DNA of 64,000 nt from Leptodontidium sp. MPI-SDFR-AT-0119 (Eukaryota; Ascomycota; Leotiomycetes; Helotiales; Leptodontidiaceae): positions 2,232,001 to 2,296,000 of the forward strand of contig JAHLEZ010000006.1 of NCBI GenBank assembly GCA_020726505.1, in the 5' to 3' direction. The notes beneath the pieces were generated by a model. It was not told the origin of the DNA. It did no database searches and saw only the letters and a program-made list of their open reading frames with translations. This document shows positions 48,986 through 59,457 of the stretch, piece after piece (the stretch's first letter is position 1; the number at the start of each line of letters is the position of its first letter). Both the position numbers and the translations under genes were made by a program.

Positions 48986-50822
48986 ATGTCTCCAACTTCC
49001 GCCGTGGACGGCGTAGCGCCGCACAAGAGCTCTGAGCACAAAGACTCGGTCAATAGCAGCATCAACAGCATCAACAGCAACGATAGCAACCCCGACGTTA
49101 TGGAATCCAATCACGACTTGCCAGCGCGAACAATGGCTATGAGTGATGATGAGCGGCACGACCACGGTAACGCGCACAAGGACGACCCTGCAACCATGGC
49201 TGCCAGCGAGGAGTTGAAGCATACCACAATCTCCGACAATACTGCGACGGAGCCTCGAGTCCAAGAACCTGCAGTAGAGCCTGCGGGAGAGGATAAGGTC
49301 ATGGAGGAGACACCACCGAAGGCAGGAACACCAGAACTGGATCCGGCCGAGGGACAGGATGAAGAGATGAGGGAACGGTTATCATCGCCCAAGAAGAAGA
49401 GAGGTCGAGACCAGGACGACGATACGAAGGATCTCGGGGAAGATAATATTGACGAGCCAGGCTCCTCCGCTGATGGCAGCGTGGTTAATGGCAGTAGAAC
49501 AACAAGGTCGGAGCCAGAAAAGAAACGCCCACGAGATACATCAGAGGAGCTTCCAAAATCTGCAGAGAAAGCAAAGGAGGTTAAGGTAAGCTTGAAGCGC
49601 TAAGCAAATCAAGAGCCGTATATTAATTTCCTTTTGCAGTCAGAAACAGTAGATTCCAAGACAACTGATGAGACAGCAAAATCACCTACCAAAGAAATCC
49701 CTACCAACATATCCCACGATAAACCGAAAACCTCTGCTTCTGCATTTGCTAGCTCTGGCTTTGCATCTCTTGCCGCCTCCGCAAACTCGCCATTTGGCAG
49801 CCTCGGCGCCACAAAACCTAGCATCTTTAGTGGTACCACACAATCTGCTACTTCTGGCTTTGGCGCATTAGCTACTGCGAAACCTTCAACCTCAACAACA
49901 CCTGCTACGAGTGGATTCGGTGGGCTTGCCTCTAGCGATAAATCAACATCAGGGTTTGGCTTCGGGAGCGGCACAACGTCTGGATTTGGTGGACTTGCCA
50001 GTGGCAGTGTTTTCGGTTCCAAACTCGGAAATGGATTCGCAGGTGGCGCTGGACCGAAGCTCTCAAGCTTTGCTGCCCCAGGGAAGGAAAACGTACCAGC
50101 GCCAGCAAAACCAGCAAAGGCATTTGGTGCGCCAGAGAGTGACGAGGATGCCGACAGCGACGACGAAGGAAGTGACGGAGGCGCAGCTTCAGAAGATGAG
50201 GAGGCGGGATTTGCACCAACGGAGGAGAAGAAAAAGAGCAAATCTACCAAGGGTAAGTTAAGTGTCTCTTGAGACTGATCTCTCCACAGCCTGAACTGAG
50301 GCTAACGCCTGTTAAAGTGCAAATAGACGACGGTGAGGCAGGTGAGGCTACACTGCTTCAACTGCGGGCCAAGATATTCGCTATCGAATCAAAAGAAGTT
50401 GGATGGAAGGAGAGAGGTGTTGGAACTTTGAAGATTAACGTGCCAAACTCATGTGTCAGCTTCGATGACAATGGTGTTGCTATACCTGGATCCTTTGATG
50501 CATCGGGCCTCGAAGACGAAGAAGCCGAATCGACTGGACCTCGAGTTCCGCGCTTAATTATGCGTCAAGAAAACACACATCGAGTCATTCTCAATACAAT
50601 CCTTGTTCGGGCCATGGAGTTCATCGACAAGCCTGGAACGAGCACAGCTCAAATTATGTTCACTGCATTTGAGGGCGATAAAGAATCAAAGCCTATCAAT
50701 ATGATTCTCAAGGCAAGCGCACTTCTTGAAAACAACAGGCAATTGCTGACCTGATGCAGATGTCCGAAGCCAACGCAAGGCTGTTCCATGCAGAGATAGC
50801 TTCTATCCAGCGTGAACTATGA
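48986..50822 (+). CDS. Ran-binding-domain protein with FG repeats (Yrb2/Hba1/Nup2 class)
   Basis: Four exons (48986-49585, 49640-50252, 50318-50712, 50760-50822) encode 556 aa. The C-terminal RanBP1 domain is clear: GEATLLQLRAKIFAIESKEV, then GWKERGVGTLKINVP, then RLIMRQENTHRVILNTILV. Such domains bind RanGTP at nuclear pores or in export complexes. The middle (about 225-370) has FG-type repeats (SGFASL, PFGSLG, SGFGGLAS, VFGSK). Basic motifs KKKRGRD and KKRPRD, resembling those of S. pombe Hba1/Yrb2, lie in the acidic N-terminal third. I prefer the Yrb2/Hba1 class over Nup2, but the two share this layout. The last intron (50713-50759) has a GC donor (GCAAGC). Without it the protein ends in SALLENNRQLLT instead of the better MSEANARLFHAEI. 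Confidence 0.87.
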
Positions 50823-51307
50823 GACCATACGTATATGGCAAGGTTGATTTGGTAAATCGCCTTTACCACCCACCCAGCTCTGGAACGTGATTTCTTTTGT
50901 CATAGAGATACACCGCCATGTGATTTTTTCTTTGGGAGAAGGCTGGAAGGAAGTTCTGCAATTATTGGACGTCTTTTAGGGAGTTTGGCATACCAGGCAA
51001 GGCAGCATAAGCGCGGCGGTTTAGGAAGGGGCCGATCCGTTTGATAACGGATATACTGTGAGCTGGTGTGCGTACAGCACATCCAAAAGAAATATTTCTA
51101 AAATGCTCTGGAAAATAGTGCTGTGTCGTCGATCTTGTATGTGCTCCTAGCAATTGTGAATAAGGTAACAAGCTTTGAGCCAATCACGTGAAAGGGCGTT
51201 AATTTAGTCGCGTCTCGCCCAGGTCCATTCCCGGCGCGATCTTATCCAAATCGTCATGACTCTTCAATTCAAGCACAAATGCAGCAATTCTGTGACTACC
51301 ACCAACC
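50823..51307. other. Intergenic region upstream of HRQ1
   Basis: A 485-bp gap between two plus-strand genes. It holds the terminator of the Ran-binding gene and the promoter of HRQ1. No recognised site. Confidence 0.35.
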
Positions 51308-54300
51308 ATGGGAGGGCTAAAGGCAGCTACTGTCTCGAATCAGATAGTCAGGAAGCGGAAACGAAAACATGACGAGTCCGAACGCCAATCTCCAGCACCA
51401 TCAGATGCTGGCTCTGAGGAAGCTGGCTCTGAAGCCTCAACCAGCACTTCTACAATTGCCACGAAGACTCACGATGGGGGCGCAAAACCCCGGCGGACTC
51501 CAAAGGCGAAGCAACCTTCAAAACTATCCCGGAATAACTCTTCCATGTCCAATGCTGTCACCAGTGCAGTACCATGGCCGACGTCATTCCAATTGCTCGA
51601 CAAGACCCATCGAGCCCTCAACCTCGTCTTCACATTCTGCTCTACGCGCAAACACCTCGCTACGACCTTTGACAACATTAAAGCTACAGTGGAGGGTCAT
51701 ATCAAGCGGGAATTGAACATTGAGGATGTCGCGCGCATTGTGGCGCTGCGTCCTGGTGGGATGAACTTCGCATACGTGGACGAGGCAATGCTGCAGGTTG
51801 ATGTTAGGGGCTCGGAGAGAGATGATACATTCAAGGGCGGAAGAGCAAAGACATGGCATGCTGCGGGTCCAGCTCCAGATGCCTCTGTTGGAGGAATCAC
51901 AGGTGCTGAGGGGCTTGGATACGGAGAAGGTACTACTGGAGATGGCAAAGAAGTTCTATTCTTCGAATTCGTCGATGGGGACCTCAAACGTCAAGTTAAA
52001 GACAAGAAAACAGGGGAGGCTACGAAAGCTACGAGGAAGTTGAGAGACGAAGATCTCAAAATGCCTGTCTTCAGTCAGAAACAGATGACTACTTTGATTG
52101 AAAAGCGGAATAGCAAGTTCACGAGTGCCATCAATGCCTTTCTGAACCGCTGCGAGGCTGAGGATATAGACCCAGAGGAAGCACTGAAGGCCGAGGCTGA
52201 AGCATATATTCCCGAGCCTAGTTACTCACGAAGTACCACGCCGAAGCCGGACGTCAGTACTTTGCCGAAGACGATCCCAAAGGAAAGGAAGATGATCGCC
52301 GAGATTATAACAGAGCTCAAAGAAAGCGAGTGGTATACTCAGCAGATTGTACCCGATGGCCATCGAGTCTTTGATCCACAAGAAGCTATCTATGGCGACT
52401 TGAATTTCCTTCTCAGTCAAGATCTTGTCAATGCTCTGTACAACACCAAGAACATTACTCAGCTCTATGCCCATCAGGCTGAAGCAATCAACAATCTTCA
52501 TGACGGGCACCATGTCATTGTCTCTACTTCTACAAGTTCGGGCAAGTCTTTGATTTATCAACTTCCTGTTTTGCACGAACTTGAGCAGGATCATAATACA
52601 AGAGCTATGTACATATTTCCTACTAAAGCTCTGGCGCAAGATCAACGAAGAAGTCTCAAAGAGATGATGAGATTCATGACTGGGCTCGAGCAGACTATTG
52701 TCGAGACCTTTGATGGAGACACGCCAATGGCTGATCGGAATATGATCCGCGATGAAGGCAGAATAATCTTCACAAATCCGGACATGCTTCATATCACAAT
52801 CCTCCCCCAGGAGGAGAAGTGGCGGACATTCTTGAAGAATCTGAAGTATGTCGTGGTTGATGAAATCCACGTCTACAACGGGCTATTTGGTTCGCATGTT
52901 GCACTGATAATGCGGCGCTTGAGAAGGATATGCGCGGCGGTGGGAAACCGACATATCAAATTCATTTCATGTTCTGCTACGGTCGCAAATCCGATGGAGC
53001 ACTTCAAAACTATCTTCGGCATTGATGATGTACGAATGACGGACTTCGATGGCTCTCCATCTGGGACGAAGGAGTTCTTGTGCTGGAATACACCCTACAA
53101 GGATCCTGGGGACCCAGCGAGTGGGCGTGGAGACACGATGGCAGAAGCGGCAAGATTGTTTTGCCAGTTGATCTTACGAGGTGTACGAGTCATTGCGTTC
53201 TGTAGGGTACGTAAGGGATGTGAAGCTCTTGTCGGAGCCGTCAAGCAAGAGCTTACCAATCTGGATCGATCGGAATGTATGGCTCGTGTTATGGGATATC
53301 GAGGTGGATACACACCTCAGGATAGGCGGCGAATTGAGAGTGAGATGTTCGAGGGAAAGCTGATGGGCATCGTTGCTACCTCTGCCCTTGAATTAGGAGT
53401 CGATATTGGATCACTGGATGCAGTAATCACTGTCGGCTTCCCATATTCCATCTCAAACTTGCGTCAACAAAGTGGTCGCGCCGGGCGTCGAAACAAGGAC
53501 TCTTTATCCGTGCTCCTCGGAGATTGTTTCCCAACCGATCAGTACTACATGCAGAATCCAGATGAGATCTTCACAAAGCCAAATTGCGAGCTGCAAGTCG
53601 ATCTACAGAATTTACTGGTATTAGAGGGGCATGTCCAGTGCGCTGCTTACGAGATGCCCATCCGCCCAGACGAAGATTCGGTTTACTTTGGAAAGATGCT
53701 CCCAGAGTTGGCGGAAGAACGTATGGTCAAGGATGAGCTTGGCTTCTATCATTGCCACGATAGATTCCGGCCTTTCCCATCGAAGTTCGTGTCGATTCGT
53801 GACACTGAAGAAGAACACTTCGCAATTATCGACATCACTCATGGCAAAAACATTGTGCTGGAGGAGCTAGAAGCCTCTAGAGCGTTCTTCACCCTGTATG
53901 ATGGAGGAATCTTCTTGCACCAAGGCAATACTTACCTGGTGAAGGAGTTCAACCCAGAGCGCAAAATTGCCAAGGTCGAGCTGGTGAAGGTGGACTGGAC
54001 AACTCAGCAGCGAGACTTCACAGATATCGATCCTATCGAAACGGAAGCCATCCGCCGGATTCCCAAATCACTCTCCCGAGCCTTCTACGGTACAATCAAG
54101 GTCCAGCAAACCGTATTTGGCTTCTTCAAGGTCGACAAACGGAGTCGGATCCTCGATGCCGTGCAAGTCGATAATCCTCCAGTCATCATCTTCAGCAAAG
54201 GCATGTGGCTCGATGTCCCCAAACAAGCTCTAGAAATCCTAGTTGAGAGACGTCTGAACGTTGCCGGTGCCATCCACGCCGCCGAACACGCTATCCTCAG

Positions 54301-54850
54301 TCTCATGCCCAACTTCGTAGTCAGTATGCCCGGCGACGTACGCACCGAGTGCAAAGCCCCACAAAAAGAATTCGCACAGAAAGAAACCTCCCGCAAACGA
54401 CCTGCGCGCCTGACTTTCTACGACGCGAAAGGTGGAGCAGGCGGTTCGGGGATCAGCACCAAGGCATTTGAATTCATCGATCTGCTGCTCAAGCAAGCTG
54501 TGCGCAGAATAGAAGCTTGTCATTGCTACGAAGGATGTCAGGAGTGTGTCACGAGTGAACAATGCAAACATGCCAACGAAGTCATGAGTAAAGCGGGCAG
54601 CGAGGTCATCTTGAAAAGTCTCCTAAATATGGAGATTGATATCGATGCGTTACCAATTGGACCTGAGGATTTGAGTCTTGCGGGTATTGAGACAGTCATT
54701 TTGGCGAAGCTGGTTCTGCTAAAGGGCAGGACGGTTGATATCACGGAGGCTAGGTCGGGAGGGAGGAAGAGGGGTGATGTGGTTGTGGGAAGGGTCGATG
54801 AGGATGGCGTTGAGCGGGAGGTTGTGATTAAGGATGAGCCTGAGGATTGA
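51308..54850 (+). CDS. hrq1: RecQ4-like DNA helicase HRQ1
   Basis: A single exon encodes 1180 aa. HRQ1 is a nuclear 3'-5' helicase of the RecQ4 group, acting in DNA crosslink repair and telomere maintenance. The Walker A motif is STSTSSGKSLIYQ (about 403-415). The DEAH-type box is VVVDEIHVYNG (Asp518-His521). Motif III is ISCSATVANP, and motif VI is QQSGRAGRRNKDS. The C-terminal half carries the family domain DUF1998, with a conserved Cys cluster CHCYEGCQECVTSEQC, probably zinc-binding. An insert-like ubiquitin-type segment (about 95-150, LNLVFTFCSTRKHL) lies near the N terminus, as in fungal HRQ1. The first 80 residues are basic and Ser-rich. The length agrees with other filamentous-fungal HRQ1 proteins. 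The identity is firm. Confidence 0.93.
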   Translation: MGGLKAATVSNQIVRKRKRKHDESERQSPAPSDAGSEEAGSEASTSTSTIATKTHDGGAKPRRTPKAKQPSKLSRNNSSMSNAVTSAVPWPTSFQLLDKTHRALNLVFTFCSTRKHLATTFDNIKATVEGHIKRELNIEDVARIVALRPGGMNFAYVDEAMLQVDVRGSERDDTFKGGRAKTWHAAGPAPDASVGGITGAEGLGYGEGTTGDGKEVLFFEFVDGDLKRQVKDKKTGEATKATRKLRDEDLKMPVFSQKQMTTLIEKRNSKFTSAINAFLNRCEAEDIDPEEALKAEAEAYIPEPSYSRSTTPKPDVSTLPKTIPKERKMIAEIITELKESEWYTQQIVPDGHRVFDPQEAIYGDLNFLLSQDLVNALYNTKNITQLYAHQAEAINNLHDGHHVIVSTSTSSGKSLIYQLPVLHELEQDHNTRAMYIFPTKALAQDQRRSLKEMMRFMTGLEQTIVETFDGDTPMADRNMIRDEGRIIFTNPDMLHITILPQEEKWRTFLKNLKYVVVDEIHVYNGLFGSHVALIMRRLRRICAAVGNRHIKFISCSATVANPMEHFKTIFGIDDVRMTDFDGSPSGTKEFLCWNTPYKDPGDPASGRGDTMAEAARLFCQLILRGVRVIAFCRVRKGCEALVGAVKQELTNLDRSECMARVMGYRGGYTPQDRRRIESEMFEGKLMGIVATSALELGVDIGSLDAVITVGFPYSISNLRQQSGRAGRRNKDSLSVLLGDCFPTDQYYMQNPDEIFTKPNCELQVDLQNLLVLEGHVQCAAYEMPIRPDEDSVYFGKMLPELAEERMVKDELGFYHCHDRFRPFPSKFVSIRDTEEEHFAIIDITHGKNIVLEELEASRAFFTLYDGGIFLHQGNTYLVKEFNPERKIAKVELVKVDWTTQQRDFTDIDPIETEAIRRIPKSLSRAFYGTIKVQQTVFGFFKVDKRSRILDAVQVDNPPVIIFSKGMWLDVPKQALEILVERRLNVAGAIHAAEHAILSLMPNFVVSMPGDVRTECKAPQKEFAQKETSRKRPARLTFYDAKGGAGGSGISTKAFEFIDLLLKQAVRRIEACHCYEGCQECVTSEQCKHANEVMSKAGSEVILKSLLNMEIDIDALPIGPEDLSLAGIETVILAKLVLLKGRTVDITEARSGGRKRGDVVVGRVDEDGVEREVVIKDEPED

Positions 54851-56847
54851 TGGCCTGGTGATGATTATGACGACGAATATGTATGAAATGAACCAGATTC
54901 TGGCATATGCCATTTTCATTTGATGTCTACATATGATTGTTTCTGTGAGTTTGCCTGACCTAATCATTGCACGATACAACTGTGCGATGGCTTGAAGTCA
55001 TATCTCAGGGCACCCCAAAAGGCATAGAGAACGAAGGCGGGTGTCTACCCAAATGTTTCAACAATATGGAATTACCATCAACTTTACTCCCTCCCTCCCT
55101 CAGGATATAGTGTTCTCGTATCTTGTTTATACTTATAATAACCAAAAAGCTGCTGACATTATGCAGGGAAATTTGTGTCCAGTCCTTGCTCTGCATGTTG
55201 ACTCTGTTCTGCTACTTTGATGATGCGTGTGCCGATCTTATCGCTCGCTGGAAATGCCACTCAAGTACCCGCCCGCCTTGGACATAAGAGGATGGAGTTT
55301 CGCTTCCTCAGAGCAAGTGATATGGTACAAACATGCTGGAAGAATATTCAGGGGGTAGGAGCTTAAGAGGGAGGTTTCTGTAGCATATGGCGAGGACGTC
55401 TGTGATGTGGGTCATCTCGGCGCATAGGCAGCATCAAATTAAGACATAGTTTTCCATTTCAGATTCTCCGATGCCTCTGGCGTATTCCCGGACCATGAGA
55501 GAAGCAAGGAGCTGATGTTGTCCCTCCCTTGACTGGGAGTGGTAAGAATCTGTGTAGCGAGATGTTGTTCCTTGAACTTGCGTACCTATAAAATACTTCC
55601 CAAACCTTGATTGAGGCTTTTCTAGTACTGTTCATTATCGCATCCCCACTTCTAAAGTTTCTTCAACAGCTGGAATTAACAAGTAGGTTTATCGCAGTAA
55701 GATGCTCGCAGTGTCTGCTCCGAGAGGACTTTCCAAGATGTACCTCAGTTCGGCTTCATATCTTTGTTTTAGCGACGTAAGAAGAGGGCAGCAAAAGAAA
55801 CTGATTTTATATGTGTAACTTTCTTCGATCTTCACCTAATAATTCTGGTTGGGCAGTCACCAATTAATTATCATTTGTCTGGTGAAGTTTGAGATATTGA
55901 TCGCAAACCGCGAAAAACAATCCGTCTTAGCTACTTGGTCTATCTCAGCAAGACATGGCCATATTAATGACTTTGTTAAATGGACCCTTGGTTATGACAT
56001 TATCCACCACGGTTTATAATGTATCATACAATGGGGGGAGTTTACATTGTTGACTCTTCACCCCATACAAATCCAAGGCCCTAAGTATGCAGCAAGTTGT
56101 ATTGAAAAAAGCTTTACTTACTTGGGTCCTGCTCTAATTTCGCATATCGTTCTTCACCGGCCAACAAGACTGAAGGGGCAAAATACAAGCCAGGTTCAAG
56201 ATTCTAAGTGGTCGCCCCTCAACTTTCGGACAGTTTATCTAGGCAAAGTTGAACTCAGAATTTACAAGGGTATAGGAATTTCGTTGATATCTATGTCTTA
56301 ATTCTAACAAAGCACAAGCTTGAGTAATGGCAAGCATTCTGAAGCGTTTCCCAGCCTCTATTTACTTCCCCATTGTCCAAGCGAAGTCTTGGCGGGGTAC
56401 TACCCCCGGCCAAAGACATCCACTTCAGGGGTTGGAGGGCAATATTTTTCCTATTATCTTCGACAGCAAAAATTTAGTACAATTTATCATTCCTTTGAAT
56501 TATTTGCACTGTAGTTATGGATAGTCTGGCTTCGTTTTTTCATGCTTATGCTACACCAAAGAATGACCCTCAAGTTTACTTTCGCTTCTCGAATAATGAC
56601 CAAGAAAAAAACCAACACCAAGAAAAATTCTTCCTGAAAAGAAAAGAAAGTGGAATGACCCAAGAACTAAGCCCCAATGAGGACCAAAATACACTCAACC
56701 TATTGAAAAGCCAAGAGAATTCCCCCATTATGAATTTATTTGTCCCCGCAGGAGAAAGCACAGCGAGTAGCCCCGTATCACTGTCGAAGGTTACATGTCG
56801 TGGCAACAGTCCATGAGCTTAGAAACAGACATCTTCCAAAAAGAAAA
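54851..56847. other. AT-richer convergent intergenic region
   Basis: About 2 kb lies between two convergent stops. A 99-codon frame (56517-56816, +) starts with an ATG but has a composition like background and no domain, so it is not called. No repeat with clear ends is visible. Confidence 0.4.
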
Positions 56848-58459
56848 CTAGTTTCCGTCAACAGCGCAAGGATCCTCAACGAATTGCCATCGGAGACCTC
56901 GAATTCTGTTCTCCTTGTGCAGGTAGACGGCCGCCGCACGAGATTGAGCTGTACAGATTGTTAGTTCTCCCATCGTTGCCTTAGATAAGTGACTTGACTT
57001 ACCCAAAATGCTTTCAAAATGGAAATGGATAGTCTTGTAACCATCTTCGATCCATTGCTGCCTCTTCACCAGCGTGAAGCGGATGTTACTGTGGAATTTA
57101 GCCTCGAGAGCATCCGCATCAACAAGCTTCGCACGTCCCTCGACTTCTAAGACCCGGGTTTGGTATTCCTTTCCAACCTCAATCCCCCAGCAGGGGTTGA
57201 TGCTAGGAACCACGTCCACCTTCTGGTCATGGATATAGATACCCTCGTGACGGGCTCGGTGGAGAAAGCTCACAGCGGCCTGTCGGTGCTTGAACGTCAG
57301 AGTGACGGCGCACGTCGGATAATTCTCGTTCGGCTCTTGTCTTGAATACTTATAAATGCCCCCTTCGTGGACACAGTTGAAGATATCCTCCGAAGTCCAC
57401 AGCGGGTCAACATTCTTGATATAGACGGCGGTGTTCATCCGTGGTGGGCATGTTCTGTCTCTGATGTGTGCTCCTGTGACCTCGCCCTCATAATTTGGCT
57501 CAATCTCAACGCCATTGTCAAGTGCTAGCTGTTCAACTTCAGGATCTGTTGGTGGTCGATCATTTTGTAATGCGAAGGATGGTCGGAAACCCTGGGATCG
57601 ATACAAGACCATGGCTCTTGAGCCTTGAGGGCGGGGTGTGGTGGAGAAATCGTCATCGTCGTCATTGGAGGGAGGCTCGGAGCCAAGAGTAGAGCCATTG
57701 ACACTTGATGCATGGCGAGAAGATTCTGTGTTTGTGGTTGTGGTGGTAGTGCTAGCAGAGTGTTGAGGATTTGAAGAGTTGTCGGAGATTTGCAATCCCG
57801 CGCCTTGCTGGCTGCCCAGCCACCTCAGAGGCTCAGTGCTTGTTATAGATATGTCCCCATTTTCCATGGCCTCACTATCAATGATGAGGTTGGGGAAATG
57901 AGCACGAGTGCCGTACCAGTCTGTTAATATATCAGTCCTGCATGAACGGCCACGAAGATTTGGACAAGCGTACTTTTGGTCATCTTGATCTCGGAGATGT
58001 ACATAGCCAATGCCGTGCGCTCTTCTTGAACGTCAAGAAGATATTCTTCCTTCGCCAGGACTAAGACACATTAATACCTACAGAATAGAAAGTTGGTGAA
58101 CGCGAAACTTACATTCAACTCTCCTAGATTCTGGCAAGCTATTTGCTTTGGTGATGATTGGCGCCATTTTCATCCAGCGAATCAATCGCCAGTTTTTGCT
58201 CTTGATAGGTTCGCGAACTGCGTACTCAAGAGGTCGACCTGAAACATGGTGAGAAGCAGATCGGCTGTGGGGAATTGAGGGAGAGAGGAGGTGCAAGACT
58301 CGGGCATAGGGGATGACATGACCGAAAGCAGAGTATCAAAAGGCAACCAATGTAGGCACCACGAGATGACTGCTGTGAGAAGGTTGGCTCACCATCATTG
58401 CTGAAGCGCAGAATGCCTAGGTCGTCGAAACGTTCTTCGGCCCAGTTTTTGAACTCCAT
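56848..58459 (-). CDS. RRM-like fungal protein
   Basis: Five exons (58459-58393, 58238-58113, 58060-57974, 57920-57003, 56948-56848) encode 432 aa with consistent phases. The N-terminal 110 residues are charged helices (KSKNWRLIRWMKMAPIITKA). A Ser/Thr/Asp-rich linker follows. Then comes an RRM-like fold: NTAVYIKNVDPLWTSEDIF, then TCAVTLTFKHRQAAVSFLHR. A second similar module begins TRVLEVEGRAKLVDADALEA and ends in AAAVYLHKENRIRGL. The order of short blocks matches a fungal family of paired degenerate RRMs; RNA binding is not proven. The last intron (54 nt) is a multiple of three and stop-free, but has GTAAGT, CTAAC and ACAG signals. Reading through it would insert 18 residues. A broken paralog lies 0.6 kb upstream in the opposite direction. 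Confidence 0.8.
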
Positions 58460-59031
58460 GTTTGTAGCTTAAGCGATGTAAGGTTTAAAAGACTGGGTGT
58501 AAGTGAGGAATAGTGTGAATGAAGATGGACTTTGGTGTCAAGTATCGAAGGAGGTGGTTGAGGGAAGATGTGGAAATACTAAAGAATGATTGTGGCGATT
58601 CGAAGAGCAGCATAATTATACAGGTTCGAAAAGACTTTCTGCCTTATCAGCTAATCGATAAGACGCTAGGCATCAATGTAGCGAGTCGTCCATGCGACAT
58701 CTTTCGAAAACTTCGTGAATCACGGCCAGGCGGCAACATAGTTGCTGCGACATATGGCACTCTTTGGACAAAACAGCGAGCGTCTTTCTTGTACCTTACA
58801 TTCACAGCATAAAGCATTGCATGTAATTTAAACTATATTATAGTATTTGAACCACGTAAACATATTTTGGAAGCATCTCCGTTTGTTTTCGAGTGATCAG
58901 TCATCTGATATTTCGCCCCTTCTTAAGCGAGTTTGATGAACTAGCCACAACGCTGGCACCCAACACACTTTAGTTTCATCTTTGTCTTTGTCCAATTATC
59001 CACTTACTGCACTACCGCATTTAAAAGTTAG
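58460..59031. other. Spacer between RRM-like gene and its broken paralog
   Basis: Between the start of the intact RRM-like gene and the paralogous fragment. A 97-codon frame (58519-58812, +) is present without a recognisable domain. The promoter of the minus-strand gene must lie within. Confidence 0.35.
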
Positions 59032-59457
59032 GTTTATGGCCTGCAGGATGAGAAAAACTGCCCCTTGTGGATTACTAGAGTCCCTCGAAGAATCGCCGTC
59101 TCAGAGTTCTTCGATAATATTTATGTCGGCCCGGTCAAGTCTCTTCACTTGTCTTCGCCCGATGGGACTGGCGACACCGTGACTGCAAATTTGGTCTTTG
59201 AATATCCTCGTAGTGCCGCAGCCGTGATGGATTGCTACCAGCGTCGTCGAACTTGGTAAGGTGATTGCTCTGTGAACATCAGATGTGACCTGAACGGGCA
59301 GAAACAAAGCAGCGCTTCAGAAACTAGGATCCTACACATTCGAGGCCCCTCGAAGATAATGACCCTTCAATTCTGGATTCCATACTGTGGAGGGACGAAG
59401 CCCAATAACCACACAACAGGAGAGATTGCATGTAGTGAGGTACGGGAGAGATTCTAG
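59032..59457 (+). pseudogene. Broken paralog of the RRM-like gene
   Basis: One reading frame, interrupted by a TAA at 59257-59259, carries two blocks in the order found in the intact gene. Before the stop: DEKNCPLWITRVPRRIAVSE, then TANLVFEYPRSAAAVMDCYQ, an RRM-like half. After the stop, in the same frame: SETRILHIRGPSKIM, which aligns with TRVLEVEGRAKLV of the neighbour. Spacing between blocks is also similar. No N-terminal exons were found upstream, and the frame ends at 59457 long before a second RRM would be complete. A stop at 59029-59031 precedes it, so an acceptor (CTGCAG at 59041-59046) may mark an old exon start. I read it as a truncated, nonsense-broken duplicate. A short intron over the TAA is unlikely: it would be about 27 nt. 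Confidence 0.6.

Noticed and set aside
56517..56816. 99-codon ATG frame, plus strand, before the RRM-like gene
   Set aside because: Background-like composition, no domain, and no splice-compatible continuation found.
58519..58812. 97-codon frame between the RRM-like gene and its broken copy
   Set aside because: It does not resemble the missing N-terminal part of the RRM-like family, and no other domain is seen.
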